From Candidatus Pollutiaquabacter sp. (GTDB taxonomy: Bacteria > Bacteroidota > Bacteroidia > AKYH767-A > 2013-40CM-41-45): a stretch of DNA of 64,000 nt. Position numbers and translations under genes: made by a program. Location of the stretch: assembly GCA_947465495.1 (NCBI GenBank), contig CANIAS010000003.1, forward strand, positions 1 to 64,000, read 5' to 3'. Of the stretch, positions 17,657-27,787 are shown in pieces (within the stretch, counting starts at the first letter, position 1; every line of letters starts with the position of its first letter). The notes under the pieces are model-generated. The model saw only the letters and a list, made by a program, of their open reading frames with translations, was not told the DNA's origin and did not search any database.

Positions 17657-18743
17657 ATGACAGCAGAACAACTGAAAGAACTTAAAGGGCGCTCCGATGC
17701 GCTAAGGGGGCATCTTTGACATCGATGGCAAACTGAATTCCATCGCTGAAGAAGAATCTCAATCACATGCATCCGGTTTTTGGGACGATCCCAAAGCCGC
17801 TGAAAAATTATTGAAAAGCATCCGTCAGAAGAAGAACTGGACTGAAGCGTTTGAAAAGGTCAATAGTTCGATTGAAGATCTTGCCGTACTGTTTGATTTT
17901 TTTAAAGCTGGTGAAATGAGCGAACCGGAAGTCGACGCTCATTACAAGCAGTCGATGGATCTTTTGGAAGATCTCGAATTCAAAAACATGTTGAGTTCAG
18001 AGGAAGATCGCCTTTCAGCCATTATCAATATCAATTCAGGAGCCGGCGGGACAGAAAGTCAAGACTGGGCATCCATGTTGATGCGTATGTACATCATGTG
18101 GGCGGAGAAGCATGGATATAAGGTAACTGAACTGGACTTATCGGATGGTGATACGGCAGGAATAAAATCCTGCAGTTTACAGATTGAGGGTGACTATGCC
18201 TTTGGATATTTGAAAGGGGAGAGTGGTGTTCATCGACTTGTACGAATCTCTCCATATGATTCCAATGCTCGTCGTCATACTTCCTTTGCTTCGGTATTCG
18301 CTTATCCGGTGGTGGACGAAACCATCAACATCGAAATCAAAGATGCTGACATTGAAATCCAAACATCCCGCTCCGGTGGTGCAGGTGGACAGAATGTAAA
18401 CAAGGTGGAGACCAAGGTTCAAATCACTCACCTTCCAACAGGAATCGTTGTTGTTTGTCAGGTGGAACGCTCACAAGGAGGAAATCGCGAACGAGCCATG
18501 ACTATGCTCCGCTCACAACTTTACGAACTTGAGATGAGGAAAAAGAGTGAGGCGAAGGCTGCTGCTGAGGCGACTAAGAAAAAGATCGAGTGGGGGTCAC
18601 AAATCCGTAACTACGTACTTCATCCTTATAAATTGGTCAAGGATCTTCGTACGGATGTGGAGACATCCGATACGCAAGGTGTACTGGATGGTGAAATCGA
18701 TCAGTTTATCAAATCGTACCTGATGGAAATGAGTAAAAATTGA
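17657..18743 (+). CDS. prfB: Peptide chain release factor 2 with programmed +1 frameshift
   Basis: ATG 17657, frame 1 [20 protein letters not shown], in-frame TGA 17717-17719 in AGG GGG CAT CTT TGA C; +1 frame continues [32 protein letters not shown]...[17 protein letters not shown] to 18743; 361 aa if shifted. The ORF track shows only 17811..18743. Confidence 0.97.
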
Positions 18744-18751
18744 AGTAACAA

Positions 18752-18790
18752 GAAAAAGTCGATTGGCTAAATACAGTCGACTTTTTGTTT
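18752..18790 (+). terminator. Rho-independent terminator after prfB
   Basis: AAAAAGTCGA ttggctaaatacag TCGACTTTTT. Confidence 0.7.
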
Positions 18791-18803
18791 AATAAATCAT
18801 GCT

Positions 18804-20207
18804 ATGCAATTTCGTAAAGAAAAAGACACGATGGGCATCGTTGAGGTGCCGGCTCACGTGTACTGGGGTGCTCAGACGCAGCGCTCTATTGAAAATTTCA
18901 AAATCGCTCAGGACATCAACCGCATGCCTCGAGAGATCATTCAGGCTTTTGCTTATCTAAAGAAAGCCGCTGCTCTGGCCAATCTAGATGCCGGTGTTTT
19001 ATCCAAGGAAAAATCGGACCTCATCGGAAAAGTATGTGATGAGATTCTTACCGGTTCCCTGGATGATCAATTTCCACTCGTAGTTTGGCAGACTGGTTCC
19101 GGTACGCAATCGAACATGAACGTCAATGAGGTGGTTGCTTACCGCGCTCACGTCGTCAATGGTGGCGAATTGGCCGACGAGAAAAAAATCGTTCACCCCA
19201 ACGATGATGTGAATAAGTCACAATCGTCCAATGATACCTTCCCAACTGCCATGCACATTGCGGCGTACAGAATGTTGGTACACGTCACCATTCCCGGAAT
19301 TAAAAAACTGCGTGATACGTTGGCGAAAAAGTCCTTGGAATATATGACCATCGTAAAGATTGGCCGTACACACCTGATGGACGCGACGCCTTTGACACTT
19401 GGACAGGAAATCTCAGGGTATGTATCTCAACTTGATCACGGACTCCGGGCGATTGAACATACCTTGCCGCATTTGGCCGAGTTGGCACTAGGTGGTACTG
19501 CGGTTGGTACAGGTATCAATACACCCAAAGGATATGATGTAAATGTGGCGAAGCATATTGCACAATTGACCAACTTGCCATTTCGTACCGCTGAAAATAA
19601 ATTTGAAGCATTGGCAGCACATGATGCCATTGTCGAAGCGCACGGTGCATTGAAAACGGTAGCGTGTTCCATGATGAAAATTGCCAACGACATTCGACTG
19701 CTTGCATCCGGTCCGCGTTGTGGTATCGGCGAGCTTCATATTCCCGACAATGAACCAGGATCGAGTATCATGCCCGGAAAAGTTAATCCAACACAATGTG
19801 AAGCTATGACCATGGTGGCAGCACAAGTGCTAGGGAATGACGTCGCAATCAATATCGGAGGAGCTACGGGTCATTTCGAGCTGAATGTGTTTAAACCGGT
19901 AATGATCTATAATTTTCTACACTCAGCACGGTTGATCGGTGATGTTTGTGTTTCCTTCAACGACAAATGTGCTGAAGGCATCGAACCGCTGCGTGAAAAC
20001 ATTGAAAAGAATCTCATGGGTTCGCTCATGTTGGTTACGTCGCTCAACACTAAAATTGGCTATTACAAAGCTGCTGAAATCGCACAGACTGCTCACAAGC
20101 AAGGTCTGACGCTGAAGGATGCAGCAGTACAGCTTGGGCACCTTACTGCTGAGCAATTTGACGAGTGGGTCATTCCTGCTGAGATGGTGGGTGACATTAC
20201 TAAATAA
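18804..20207 (+). CDS. fumC: Class II fumarate hydratase
   Basis: [68 protein letters not shown]. Confidence 0.95.
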   Translation: MQFRKEKDTMGIVEVPAHVYWGAQTQRSIENFKIAQDINRMPREIIQAFAYLKKAAALANLDAGVLSKEKSDLIGKVCDEILTGSLDDQFPLVVWQTGSGTQSNMNVNEVVAYRAHVVNGGELADEKKIVHPNDDVNKSQSSNDTFPTAMHIAAYRMLVHVTIPGIKKLRDTLAKKSLEYMTIVKIGRTHLMDATPLTLGQEISGYVSQLDHGLRAIEHTLPHLAELALGGTAVGTGINTPKGYDVNVAKHIAQLTNLPFRTAENKFEALAAHDAIVEAHGALKTVACSMMKIANDIRLLASGPRCGIGELHIPDNEPGSSIMPGKVNPTQCEAMTMVAAQVLGNDVAINIGGATGHFELNVFKPVMIYNFLHSARLIGDVCVSFNDKCAEGIEPLRENIEKNLMGSLMLVTSLNTKIGYYKAAEIAQTAHKQGLTLKDAAVQLGHLTAEQFDEWVIPAEMVGDITK

Positions 20208-20224
20208 CTAATCATTGGCTAGTT

Positions 20225-20259
20225 AAAAAAAGCGGAGCCAATTGACTCCGCTTTTTTTT
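20225..20259. terminator. Terminator (possibly bidirectional) between convergent fumC and guanylyltransferase genes
   Basis: AAAAAAAGCGGAGCC aattg ACTCCGCTTTTTTTT. Confidence 0.75.
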
Positions 20260-20280
20260 GGAAAATAATCGTCTAGATAA

Positions 20281-21366
20281 TCAGACGAATCGTTCTCCCT
20301 TTTTAATCTTAACATCATTCACAAGGTTCCGAACTTGTTGTTCGTCATCTTTCGGGCATATCAACAATACGTTGTCGCTATAAACGACAATGTAATTCTC
20401 TAGTCCTTGAATGACCGCTAGTTGATCTTTTGGTAAATTGACAATACAATTTGATGTTTTATCCAGCATCGCATGCTGCCCTACGATTGCATTGCCTGCG
20501 TCGTCGTGCGGGAGCTCTTCATAGAGGGATTTCCAGGTACCTAGATCGCTCCAGCCAAATTCAGCAGATAGTACATACACATTTTTTGCCTTCTCCATAA
20601 TTCCGTAATCGATGGAGATATTGGTGCATTTTTCATAGGTGCGTTTGATAAAGTCTGCTTCTTCCGGTGTGCCATACATACTTTTTCCCTCTTCGAATAA
20701 GGCGGACATATCCGGAAGGTAATCTTTAAAGGCATTAAGAATGCTATCAGCACGCCACAGAAAAATGCCTGCGTTCCATAGAAACTCACCGCTTTTCAAG
20801 AAGAATTTTGCCATTTCAAGATTTGGCTTCTCCGTAAAAGTCTTTACGCGGGATATACTGAAATCTTCTTTAGTATCCGTCTCTTGAAATTGAATGTAGC
20901 CGTAACCGGTATCCGGGCGGCTAGGTTGAATGCCGATGGTAAGTAAGTGGTCGCCAGAAGCGGTGAAAGCTAAGCCTTTGAGCACTGCTTCTTGAAAACG
21001 TTTCTCGTCTTTGATGATGTGATCAGAAGGAGCAACTACTAGGTTAGCTTCCGGATTCAATCGAAATATTTTTTCAGCAGCATAGGCTACACAGGGCGCA
21101 GTATTTCTGCGCATTGGTTCGGCCAGTACTCGTTCTGGTTGAAGGTGTGGGAGTTGATGGAACACATGGTCTACGTAACTTTCATTGGTAACGATGAAGA
21201 TGTTTTCTTTCGGGCAAATAGAAAGGAATCGTTCGTAGGTTTGTTGAATGAGTGTTTGGCCCGTACCCAAAATATCCAGAAACTGTTTCGGGAAATTGTT
21301 CCGACTCATCGGCCAAAAACGACTGCCGATTCCGCCGGCCATAATCACACAATAATTATTCTTCAT
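20281..21366 (-). CDS. manC: Mannose-1-phosphate guanylyltransferase
   Basis: MKNNYCVIMAGGIGSRFWPMSRNNFPKQFLDILGTGQTLIQQT; VVAPSDHIIKD; FTEKPNLEMAKFFLKSGEFLWNAGIFLW; SIDYGIMEK. Confidence 0.92.
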   Translation of the reverse strand: MKNNYCVIMAGGIGSRFWPMSRNNFPKQFLDILGTGQTLIQQTYERFLSICPKENIFIVTNESYVDHVFHQLPHLQPERVLAEPMRRNTAPCVAYAAEKIFRLNPEANLVVAPSDHIIKDEKRFQEAVLKGLAFTASGDHLLTIGIQPSRPDTGYGYIQFQETDTKEDFSISRVKTFTEKPNLEMAKFFLKSGEFLWNAGIFLWRADSILNAFKDYLPDMSALFEEGKSMYGTPEEADFIKRTYEKCTNISIDYGIMEKAKNVYVLSAEFGWSDLGTWKSLYEELPHDDAGNAIVGQHAMLDKTSNCIVNLPKDQLAVIQGLENYIVVYSDNVLLICPKDDEQQVRNLVNDVKIKKGERFV

Positions 21367-21412
21367 TCAAAGTGTTGAGTTGGTAGTTGTAAATGCGTGT
21401 AGAAAAGTACAA

Positions 21413-22690
21413 TCAGGAGAGACTTGATAGTACTTTTTTCAGTTGAAGGAACAGTTCATCGATTTCTGTTTTGTTGCAGGTGCCTACCGACAACCGATAC
21501 CAAGTGGAGTTTTCATTGGCACCGAAGAAGGCGAAAGGAACAATGGCTAAATGAACCTCATCCAATAGGAACTGAGTAACGTCTTTCTGAGTTTGTAATA
21601 CTTTTCCAGATGCAGTCTTTTTTCCTTGCAATTTAATATTCACTGTTAAGTAGATGGCAGCTTGTGGAGCAATGGCGTCAACTGGGAAGCCTTGATTTTT
21701 CAGTTCGTGAAACCCGTTGTAAAAACGCTCAAGGCGTTCGGAAATTTCATTTTTAAAATGGATGAGGAAATTATTGATGGCAGGTTTCTGCTTCAGGAAC
21801 TTTGCAGCAGCCACCTGCTCTGCTTTTGGAGCCCAAGCACCGACGTGCGTTAAAACGGCTTTCATTTTGTCCATGATGCGTTGAGGTCCGAACGCCCAAC
21901 CTACACGGATACCGGTAGCTGCAAATGACTTGGACATGCCATCAATGAAGACGGTATATGGACGTAGTTCTGGACGAATACGTACGGGATCAAAGTGTTG
22001 TGTGCCTCCGAAAGTCAGAACCCAATATACCTGGTCGAACATGATATAGAGTGGTTTTACACCAGGACCACGCCGACGATTTTCTTCCAAAACCAGCTCG
22101 CAAATTGTTTCCAGCTGATAATGACTGAATACTGTTCCAGTAGGATTTAAGGGTGAACACAGCGAAAGAAGATTTGCATTGGCCAGGTGTGGCCTCAACT
22201 CATCAGCCGTAGGCATGAAATTATTCTCCGGTTGGGTTTCCACGAAAATGGCATTCGCTTGCGTAAGGTGGCAATAATGATTGTTGTTCCAGGATGGAAC
22301 CGGAAAGACTACCGTATCACCTTTGTCAAGAATGGTGGTGTAAAAAGCAAAGATGAGGGGACGTGCTCCTCCGGCTACCAGAATCTCTTCAGCTGAATAG
22401 TTGAGACCTTGATGTTCTTCGAGGAATTCAGCAATTTCTTTGCGGAGCTCGAGTACCCCATTGGCCGCAGGATAATTGGTTTGATTATCACGGTACGCAG
22501 CAATAATTTCAGTGGTAAGTTCTGCGGGTATTGGAAAGATGTTTGAATCGAAATCGCCGATGGTGTAATTGAAAACGCGTTCACCATTACGAATCTTCTC
22601 ATGGACTTCTGCTGCCAATTTGATGATTTCCGATCCGATTAGGTTTTCAGCCATTTCGGAAACGAGCAGGGTGGGTGTATTCTGAGCCAT
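21413..22690 (-). CDS. PLP-dependent aminotransferase, class I/II
   Basis: YPAANGVLELRKEIAEFL; CSPLNPTGTVFS; FIDGMSKSFAATGIRVGWAFGP. Confidence 0.9.
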   Translation of the reverse strand: MAQNTPTLLVSEMAENLIGSEIIKLAAEVHEKIRNGERVFNYTIGDFDSNIFPIPAELTTEIIAAYRDNQTNYPAANGVLELRKEIAEFLEEHQGLNYSAEEILVAGGARPLIFAFYTTILDKGDTVVFPVPSWNNNHYCHLTQANAIFVETQPENNFMPTADELRPHLANANLLSLCSPLNPTGTVFSHYQLETICELVLEENRRRGPGVKPLYIMFDQVYWVLTFGGTQHFDPVRIRPELRPYTVFIDGMSKSFAATGIRVGWAFGPQRIMDKMKAVLTHVGAWAPKAEQVAAAKFLKQKPAINNFLIHFKNEISERLERFYNGFHELKNQGFPVDAIAPQAAIYLTVNIKLQGKKTASGKVLQTQKDVTQFLLDEVHLAIVPFAFFGANENSTWYRLSVGTCNKTEIDELFLQLKKVLSSLS

Positions 22691-22791
22691 ACCGGTGTTG
22701 CGTAAACCGTCCGCAAAGGTACTCTAAAAATAAGTACACAGTACCCTTGTTGCTCACCCGGGAAGCTTCCTTTTATTGTAAAAACACAATT

Positions 22792-23442
22792 TCAGGTCGA
22801 TTCCCGGGATGCTGCATCAGTCAATAATTGCACTTCAGCCAGACTGCTAACCAGGTAGGCTTTCCCCGAAGAAATTTCTTGGCAGCGATATCGTGTCCGG
22901 TTCTTAACCCCTTTTTGAAAGGTCAATTTAGATCGATCACCATAGAGCCTGAAAATGCTTCCGTCTGGTAATTCGTCTAGGTGATATACAGGTACACTGG
23001 TTGGCGGATCATAACATTTTAGTGCTTTCATCAAGGCTGCGTCGTGGCAACTGGAAGATGGTGGATGCAAGAGATGCCGCTGCAAGACTTCTTCAAGGTC
23101 ATTGGGAAAGATCCCCATCTCCAGAAAATATCCTAGTAGAATTTTAAATTCTTGCTTCCATTCTTTGCCATGAGGTTCGTGATATTGGCCATACTTGATA
23201 AAACTATGTAAGTGTGCAACTTCATGCGTGAAGGTGATCAAGAATGCATATTTGTTTAAGTCGTGATTGACCGTAATACGATGCCCTTGTCCATTTTCCA
23301 ATGGACGGTAGTCACCTAATTTAGAACTCCGTACACCTGTGATTTTTAAATGGATGTTTCTTGACCGAATCCAGCGCGTACACACTGGAATAGCAGGCTC
23401 CGGCATGTATTTGGCCAATACTTCTTCAATGGTCGTAGCCAT
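22792..23442 (-). CDS. SprT-like zinc metallopeptidase-domain protein
   Basis: ITFTHEVAHLHSFIKYGQYHEPHGKEWKQEFKILL (HExxH followed by HGKEW). Confidence 0.82.
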   Translation of the reverse strand: MATTIEEVLAKYMPEPAIPVCTRWIRSRNIHLKITGVRSSKLGDYRPLENGQGHRITVNHDLNKYAFLITFTHEVAHLHSFIKYGQYHEPHGKEWKQEFKILLGYFLEMGIFPNDLEEVLQRHLLHPPSSSCHDAALMKALKCYDPPTSVPVYHLDELPDGSIFRLYGDRSKLTFQKGVKNRTRYRCQEISSGKAYLVSSLAEVQLLTDAASREST

Positions 23443-23518
23443 GGCGTGTTCCTGATAGCAACGGGTGCTTTAGCTCGATTGATTTATTCAAATTGTACAA
23501 TAGGTCCGAGCGAAGCAT

Positions 23519-25648
23519 TTATGGTTTTAAGAGCTGATAGGCGATGAGCCCCGATAGGTAGGCCAGCCCACTCATGTAAAACAACTGGATGAGTGGGTAT
23601 TTGATATGTTTGGTTTCACGATAGACAGTCGCCAGTGTACTCATGCATTGCATAGCGAAAGCATAAAACAATAATAGAGAAAGTCCGACGGCCAAAGTAT
23701 ATCGTGGCCCACCGGTAATCGGATTTCGTTCGGCCATAAGCTTCTCTTTTAATGTACGTTGCGCTGCACGTTGATCGCCTACGCTATAAATGGTAGACAT
23801 GGTGCCGACAAAAACTTCGCGTGCAGCAAAGGAAGTGATTAATGCGATGCCAATTTTCCAGTCGTAGCCGATTGGTCGGATGACGGGTTCTATGATATGA
23901 CCTAGGTGACCTGCGTAGGATTGCTCCAGTTTCTCACTTTGTATGTCGTGTTCAAAGGCTTCGACTGGAATATTCTTTTGAATGGCAGCGTTGGCATATT
24001 TTTGTTCGATGCGTTGGAAACTATCTCCTGGTCCGAAGGAGGAGAGCATCCAGAGGATAATCGAAATGGCCAGAATAATTTTTCCGGCGTCGAAAAGGAA
24101 GATGCGAACTTTTTCAATAATGTGCAGCCCGATTGTTTTCCAGCGGGGTAAGCGATACATTGGTAATTCCATCACATAGTAGCTACGCTCTGTTGATTTT
24201 AATAGGTTTTTCATCACCCAGGCTGCACCCAGTGCAGCGATAAAACCAATCAGGTATAATAACATCATGACGATTCCTTGCAAAGAAAATCCAGCTAATC
24301 GATCACCTGGGATTACCAATGCGACCAATAAGGTATAGACTGGCAATCGTGCGGAACAACTCATCAAAGGTGTTACCATCAGTGTGATCATTCGTTCCTT
24401 ACGGTTGCGTATCGTACGCGTGGAGAGCAGGGCAGGTACCGCACAGGCAACGCCACTCATTAGCGGAATCAATGATTTTCCATTTAATCCGAAACCGCGC
24501 ATTAGCCGGTCCATCAGAAAGCTGACGCGCGACATGTACCCTGTATCTTCCAAAATGGCGATGAAGAAGAATAATAAGGCAATCTGTGGAATGAATACTA
24601 CAATTCCGTTAATGCCAGCCAATACACCGCCCACTAGTAAGTCGTTTAGTATACCTGGAGGAAGTGTTGACTGTACTTTTGAATTCAACCAGTTGAATCC
24701 CTCGTCAATCAGCTCCATAGGAAGTGACGCCCACGTGAAGATTGATTGAAAAATGATGAATAGCACAGCAAGGAAAATGACGTATCCCCAAATTCGATGC
24801 GTGAGTAATGAGTCGATTTTATAAGAATACGATTGTTGAATCGGTCGAGTCTTTTCACGAACACACTCTTGCAAATAATTTGAAATTAATTTATAACGCT
24901 CTAAGGTTTCACGAGCTTGCAATTGCTGCGCGTCAAAGGCGTTATGCTTGGTCAGATCGAGGATGGCCGTTCGGTGTTCATCCGACATTTCACCCGTTTC
25001 AATCAGGTGTAAATTATTAGCGACTAAGAAAGCGTTGTAGTCACTGTTTACATGTAAGTTTTTTCGGATGGCGTCGACCACTTGCGGGGCCATGCTACGA
25101 GAATCCAAATGTTGTTTGCCAGCAGGTCGGTCGACTTCGGCAATGGCTGCTTTTAGTTCTTTCAGACCTTCACCCTTGCGTGCGGTCATGGGCACGACTC
25201 GCGCTCCCATTCTTTTCTCCAATTCTTTAAAATTAATCTCAGCGCCGCTGCTACGTACCATATCCATCATATTGATGGCCAGAATAACAGGTATATTAAG
25301 ATCGATGACTTGTGAAGAAAGAAAAAGATTCCGTTTTAGGTTCGTGCCATCAGCGACTACAATGACAAGATCCGGATGCATCGCATGATCCGGATTGCAA
25401 AGTAGTCGGAATGGTAATTCCTCTTCCGGGGATTTTGGATACAGGGAATAAGTGCCGGGTAGATCAATTATTTCTGCTTGGACAATAGATCCGTCGTCGC
25501 CTTTGATTGTGCATTTTCCCGTGTGTTGTTCCACGGTCACCCCGGGGAAGTTTGCAATCTTTTGATGAAGTCCAGTAAGTTCATTAAAAACCGTTGACTT
25601 CCCCGAATTAGGATTGCCTACCAGTGCGATCTTTATGCGTCTTTCCAT
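23519..25648 (-). CDS. feoB: Ferrous iron transport protein B
   Basis: IALVGNPNSGKSTVFNELTG, DLPGTYSLYPKSPEE, NMMDMV; nucleoside-recognition membrane domains. Confidence 0.96.
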   Translation of the reverse strand: MERRIKIALVGNPNSGKSTVFNELTGLHQKIANFPGVTVEQHTGKCTIKGDDGSIVQAEIIDLPGTYSLYPKSPEEELPFRLLCNPDHAMHPDLVIVVADGTNLKRNLFLSSQVIDLNIPVILAINMMDMVRSSGAEINFKELEKRMGARVVPMTARKGEGLKELKAAIAEVDRPAGKQHLDSRSMAPQVVDAIRKNLHVNSDYNAFLVANNLHLIETGEMSDEHRTAILDLTKHNAFDAQQLQARETLERYKLISNYLQECVREKTRPIQQSYSYKIDSLLTHRIWGYVIFLAVLFIIFQSIFTWASLPMELIDEGFNWLNSKVQSTLPPGILNDLLVGGVLAGINGIVVFIPQIALLFFFIAILEDTGYMSRVSFLMDRLMRGFGLNGKSLIPLMSGVACAVPALLSTRTIRNRKERMITLMVTPLMSCSARLPVYTLLVALVIPGDRLAGFSLQGIVMMLLYLIGFIAALGAAWVMKNLLKSTERSYYVMELPMYRLPRWKTIGLHIIEKVRIFLFDAGKIILAISIILWMLSSFGPGDSFQRIEQKYANAAIQKNIPVEAFEHDIQSEKLEQSYAGHLGHIIEPVIRPIGYDWKIGIALITSFAAREVFVGTMSTIYSVGDQRAAQRTLKEKLMAERNPITGGPRYTLAVGLSLLLFYAFAMQCMSTLATVYRETKHIKYPLIQLFYMSGLAYLSGLIAYQLLKP

Positions 25649-25669
25649 GAAGGTTGGAGTGCTGCGACG

Positions 25670-25909
25670 TTAAAAAGAAGTTCGGACGCGGATGGACGAG
25701 GCCTCATCCTTACGCAAGCTCAACATATACCCGGATACTGCAATGGCTATAGGGTCGCCCAATGGAGCTACCCGAATCACTTCTACCGTTTCGCCAGGGA
25801 TACACCCCATTTCGAGCAATTTCAGGGAGATTTCGTAGTCGGTAAAGCTCTCTACCAGCGCTTTTTGCCCCAACTTGACTTCCGATAATGCACAAAGTTG
25901 GTTCGACAC
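25670..25909 (-). CDS. feoA: Ferrous iron transport protein A
   Basis: LSEVKLGQKALVESFTDYEISLKLLEMGCIPGETVEVIRVAPLGDPIAIAVSGYMLSLRKDEASSIRV. Confidence 0.93.
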   Translation of the reverse strand: MSNQLCALSEVKLGQKALVESFTDYEISLKLLEMGCIPGETVEVIRVAPLGDPIAIAVSGYMLSLRKDEASSIRVRTSF

Positions 25910-26065
25910 GCTATTTAGAATGATTATAAAGTAGACATCAAAAGTAGTCCAATTTTCCCATTCTTTTTGTGAACTTGGAGTGTTTGAAATAAATTTAAAC
26001 TATTGAAAAACATGATATTGCAATTATCAAAGGCGAGTGGAAGGCCAGTTCGTCCAAATGCTGCT

Positions 26066-26206
26066 TCAACCTTTACTGGTAGGTGTTGTGTGTGCGTTTT
26101 TTACCTTTCCGAATTTCGGGCAATCACACTTTTTCTTAAAAATAAAGCAACTGCTCATGGTGATGAGCAACATTCCTGCTAAAGCAACAAAGGCGATTTT
26201 TTTCAT
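26066..26206 (-). CDS. Small lipoprotein with CDCPKFG motif (46 aa)
   Basis: Below ORF-track cutoff: MKKIAFVALAGMLLITMSSCFIFKKKCDCPKFGKVKNAHTTPTSKG; lipobox-like MSSC. Confidence 0.65.
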   Translation of the reverse strand: MKKIAFVALAGMLLITMSSCFIFKKKCDCPKFGKVKNAHTTPTSKG

Positions 26207-26297
26207 TGTGTTAAAGGTACATAATAGTACCACTGTTGAGAAGCCATTTTAATGCGTCAACTAACGGTGGTCTGATTTTGTATTTTTACACCAGCAT

Positions 26298-27038
26298 ATG
26301 AATTGGCTTTTTCATTTAGGGCGGTATTGGATGTTCGTCAAGGATATGATGAACCGTCCAGAGAAGTTCTCCATCTACTGGAAACAGTTTGTTCGTGAAT
26401 TGGATAATTTCGGATACGGTTCCTTGGGAATCGTTGCTTTAGTATCTACGTTCATGGGAGCGGTCATCACTATTCAGACCGTTTACAATCTATTTAACCC
26501 GTTGATCCCTTTGTCGGCGGTGGGAATTGTAGCTCGCGATTCGATTATTTTGGAGTTTTCTCCAACGATGATCAGCCTGGTATTAGCAGGTAAAATAGGT
26601 TCAAGCATCGCCTCTGAAATTGGTACGATGCGCGTGACAGAGCAAATAGATGCCCTTGAAATTATGGGAATCAATTCAGCAGCCTACTTGGTGCTTCCAA
26701 AGGTGGTGGCTGCGGTATTGATATTCCCATTCGTAGTAACTATCTCGATGTTTCTCGGCATTTTCGGTGGATGGATTGCCGGTACAGCTTCTGGCGTTAT
26801 TCCATCCGTTGATTACATTCAAGGATTACAGAATCAATTTATCCCCTATAACGTAACGTTTGCCATTATCAAATCAATTACGTTTGCCTACATCATCACT
26901 ACTGTATCTTCCTATCATGGTTATCATACAAAAGGTGGCGCACTCGAAGTTGGTAAGTCTAGTACGGATGCCGTTGTTTATAGTAGCATAATGATCCTAA
27001 TCTTCGATTATATCTTGACTCAGCTAATCCTGATATGA
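26298..27038 (+). CDS. mlaE: MlaE-family ABC transporter permease
   Basis: FMGAVITIQTVYN; SLVLAGKIGSSIASEIGTMRVTEQIDALEIMGINSAAYLVLPKVVAAVLIFP. Confidence 0.92.
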   Translation: MNWLFHLGRYWMFVKDMMNRPEKFSIYWKQFVRELDNFGYGSLGIVALVSTFMGAVITIQTVYNLFNPLIPLSAVGIVARDSIILEFSPTMISLVLAGKIGSSIASEIGTMRVTEQIDALEIMGINSAAYLVLPKVVAAVLIFPFVVTISMFLGIFGGWIAGTASGVIPSVDYIQGLQNQFIPYNVTFAIIKSITFAYIITTVSSYHGYHTKGGALEVGKSSTDAVVYSSIMILIFDYILTQLILI

Positions 27039-27784
27039 TTGAATTAAAAAAAATATCGAAACGTTTTGAAAGTCGGAACATTCTGAGTGATGTATCTGCG
27101 ACATTTCAAAAAGGACATATCAACCTCGTCATTGGAGGATCTGGATCCGGAAAAACGGTCATGATGAAATGTATGGTCGGACTCGAGGAGATTGACGAAG
27201 GTGAAATTATCTACGATGGCCAACGCTTTTCAGGATTAACTAAGAAAGAACGTAAACCGTATCGCCAACAGATCGGCATGGTCTTTCAAGGTGGAGCACT
27301 TTTCGACTCGCTCAATGTCGAACAGAATGTAATGTTCCCCCTGAGCATGTTTACCGAGATGTCCTTGGAAGAAAAAAGAGACCGTGTCAATTTCTGCTTG
27401 AAACGAGTCAATCTTCCTACCGCTCAAAAGCTGATGCCTTCTGAATTAAGTGGCGGAATGAAAAAGCGAGTGGCGATCGCCCGTGCTATTGCTACCAATC
27501 CCAATTACCTTTTTTGCGACGAGCCTAACTCTGGACTCGATCCACGTACCTCCATTGTTATAGACAATCTTATCAAAGAGATTACAGAGGAGTTCAATAT
27601 AACGACCATTGTCAATACCCATGATATGAATTCGGTGCTTGAAATTGGGGATAAAATCATCTTCCTCTATCAAGGCAGTAAGTGGTGGGAGGGTAACGTA
27701 GATGATATTTTGCGGACTGACAATAAAGAAATCAACGATTTCATCTTTGCTTCCAAACTTGCTAAAGGAATCAAAAAGGTCTGA
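27035..27784 (+). CDS. mlaF: MlaF-family ABC transporter ATP-binding protein
   Basis: Walker A GGSGSGKTVMMK; Q-loop MVFQGGALFDSLNVEQNV; signature LSGGMKKRVAIARA; CDEPNSGLDP; ATGA overlap with mlaE. Confidence 0.92.
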   Translation: MIELKKISKRFESRNILSDVSATFQKGHINLVIGGSGSGKTVMMKCMVGLEEIDEGEIIYDGQRFSGLTKKERKPYRQQIGMVFQGGALFDSLNVEQNVMFPLSMFTEMSLEEKRDRVNFCLKRVNLPTAQKLMPSELSGGMKKRVAIARAIATNPNYLFCDEPNSGLDPRTSIVIDNLIKEITEEFNITTIVNTHDMNSVLEIGDKIIFLYQGSKWWEGNVDDILRTDNKEINDFIFASKLAKGIKKV

Positions 27785-27787
27785 CCA

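Noticed and set aside
17657-17810. prfB as a pseudogene or sequencing frameshift
   Set aside because: The shift occurs at the classic AGGGGG-n3-CTT-TGA-C site and the downstream frame is intact with GGQ, so it is programmed recoding.
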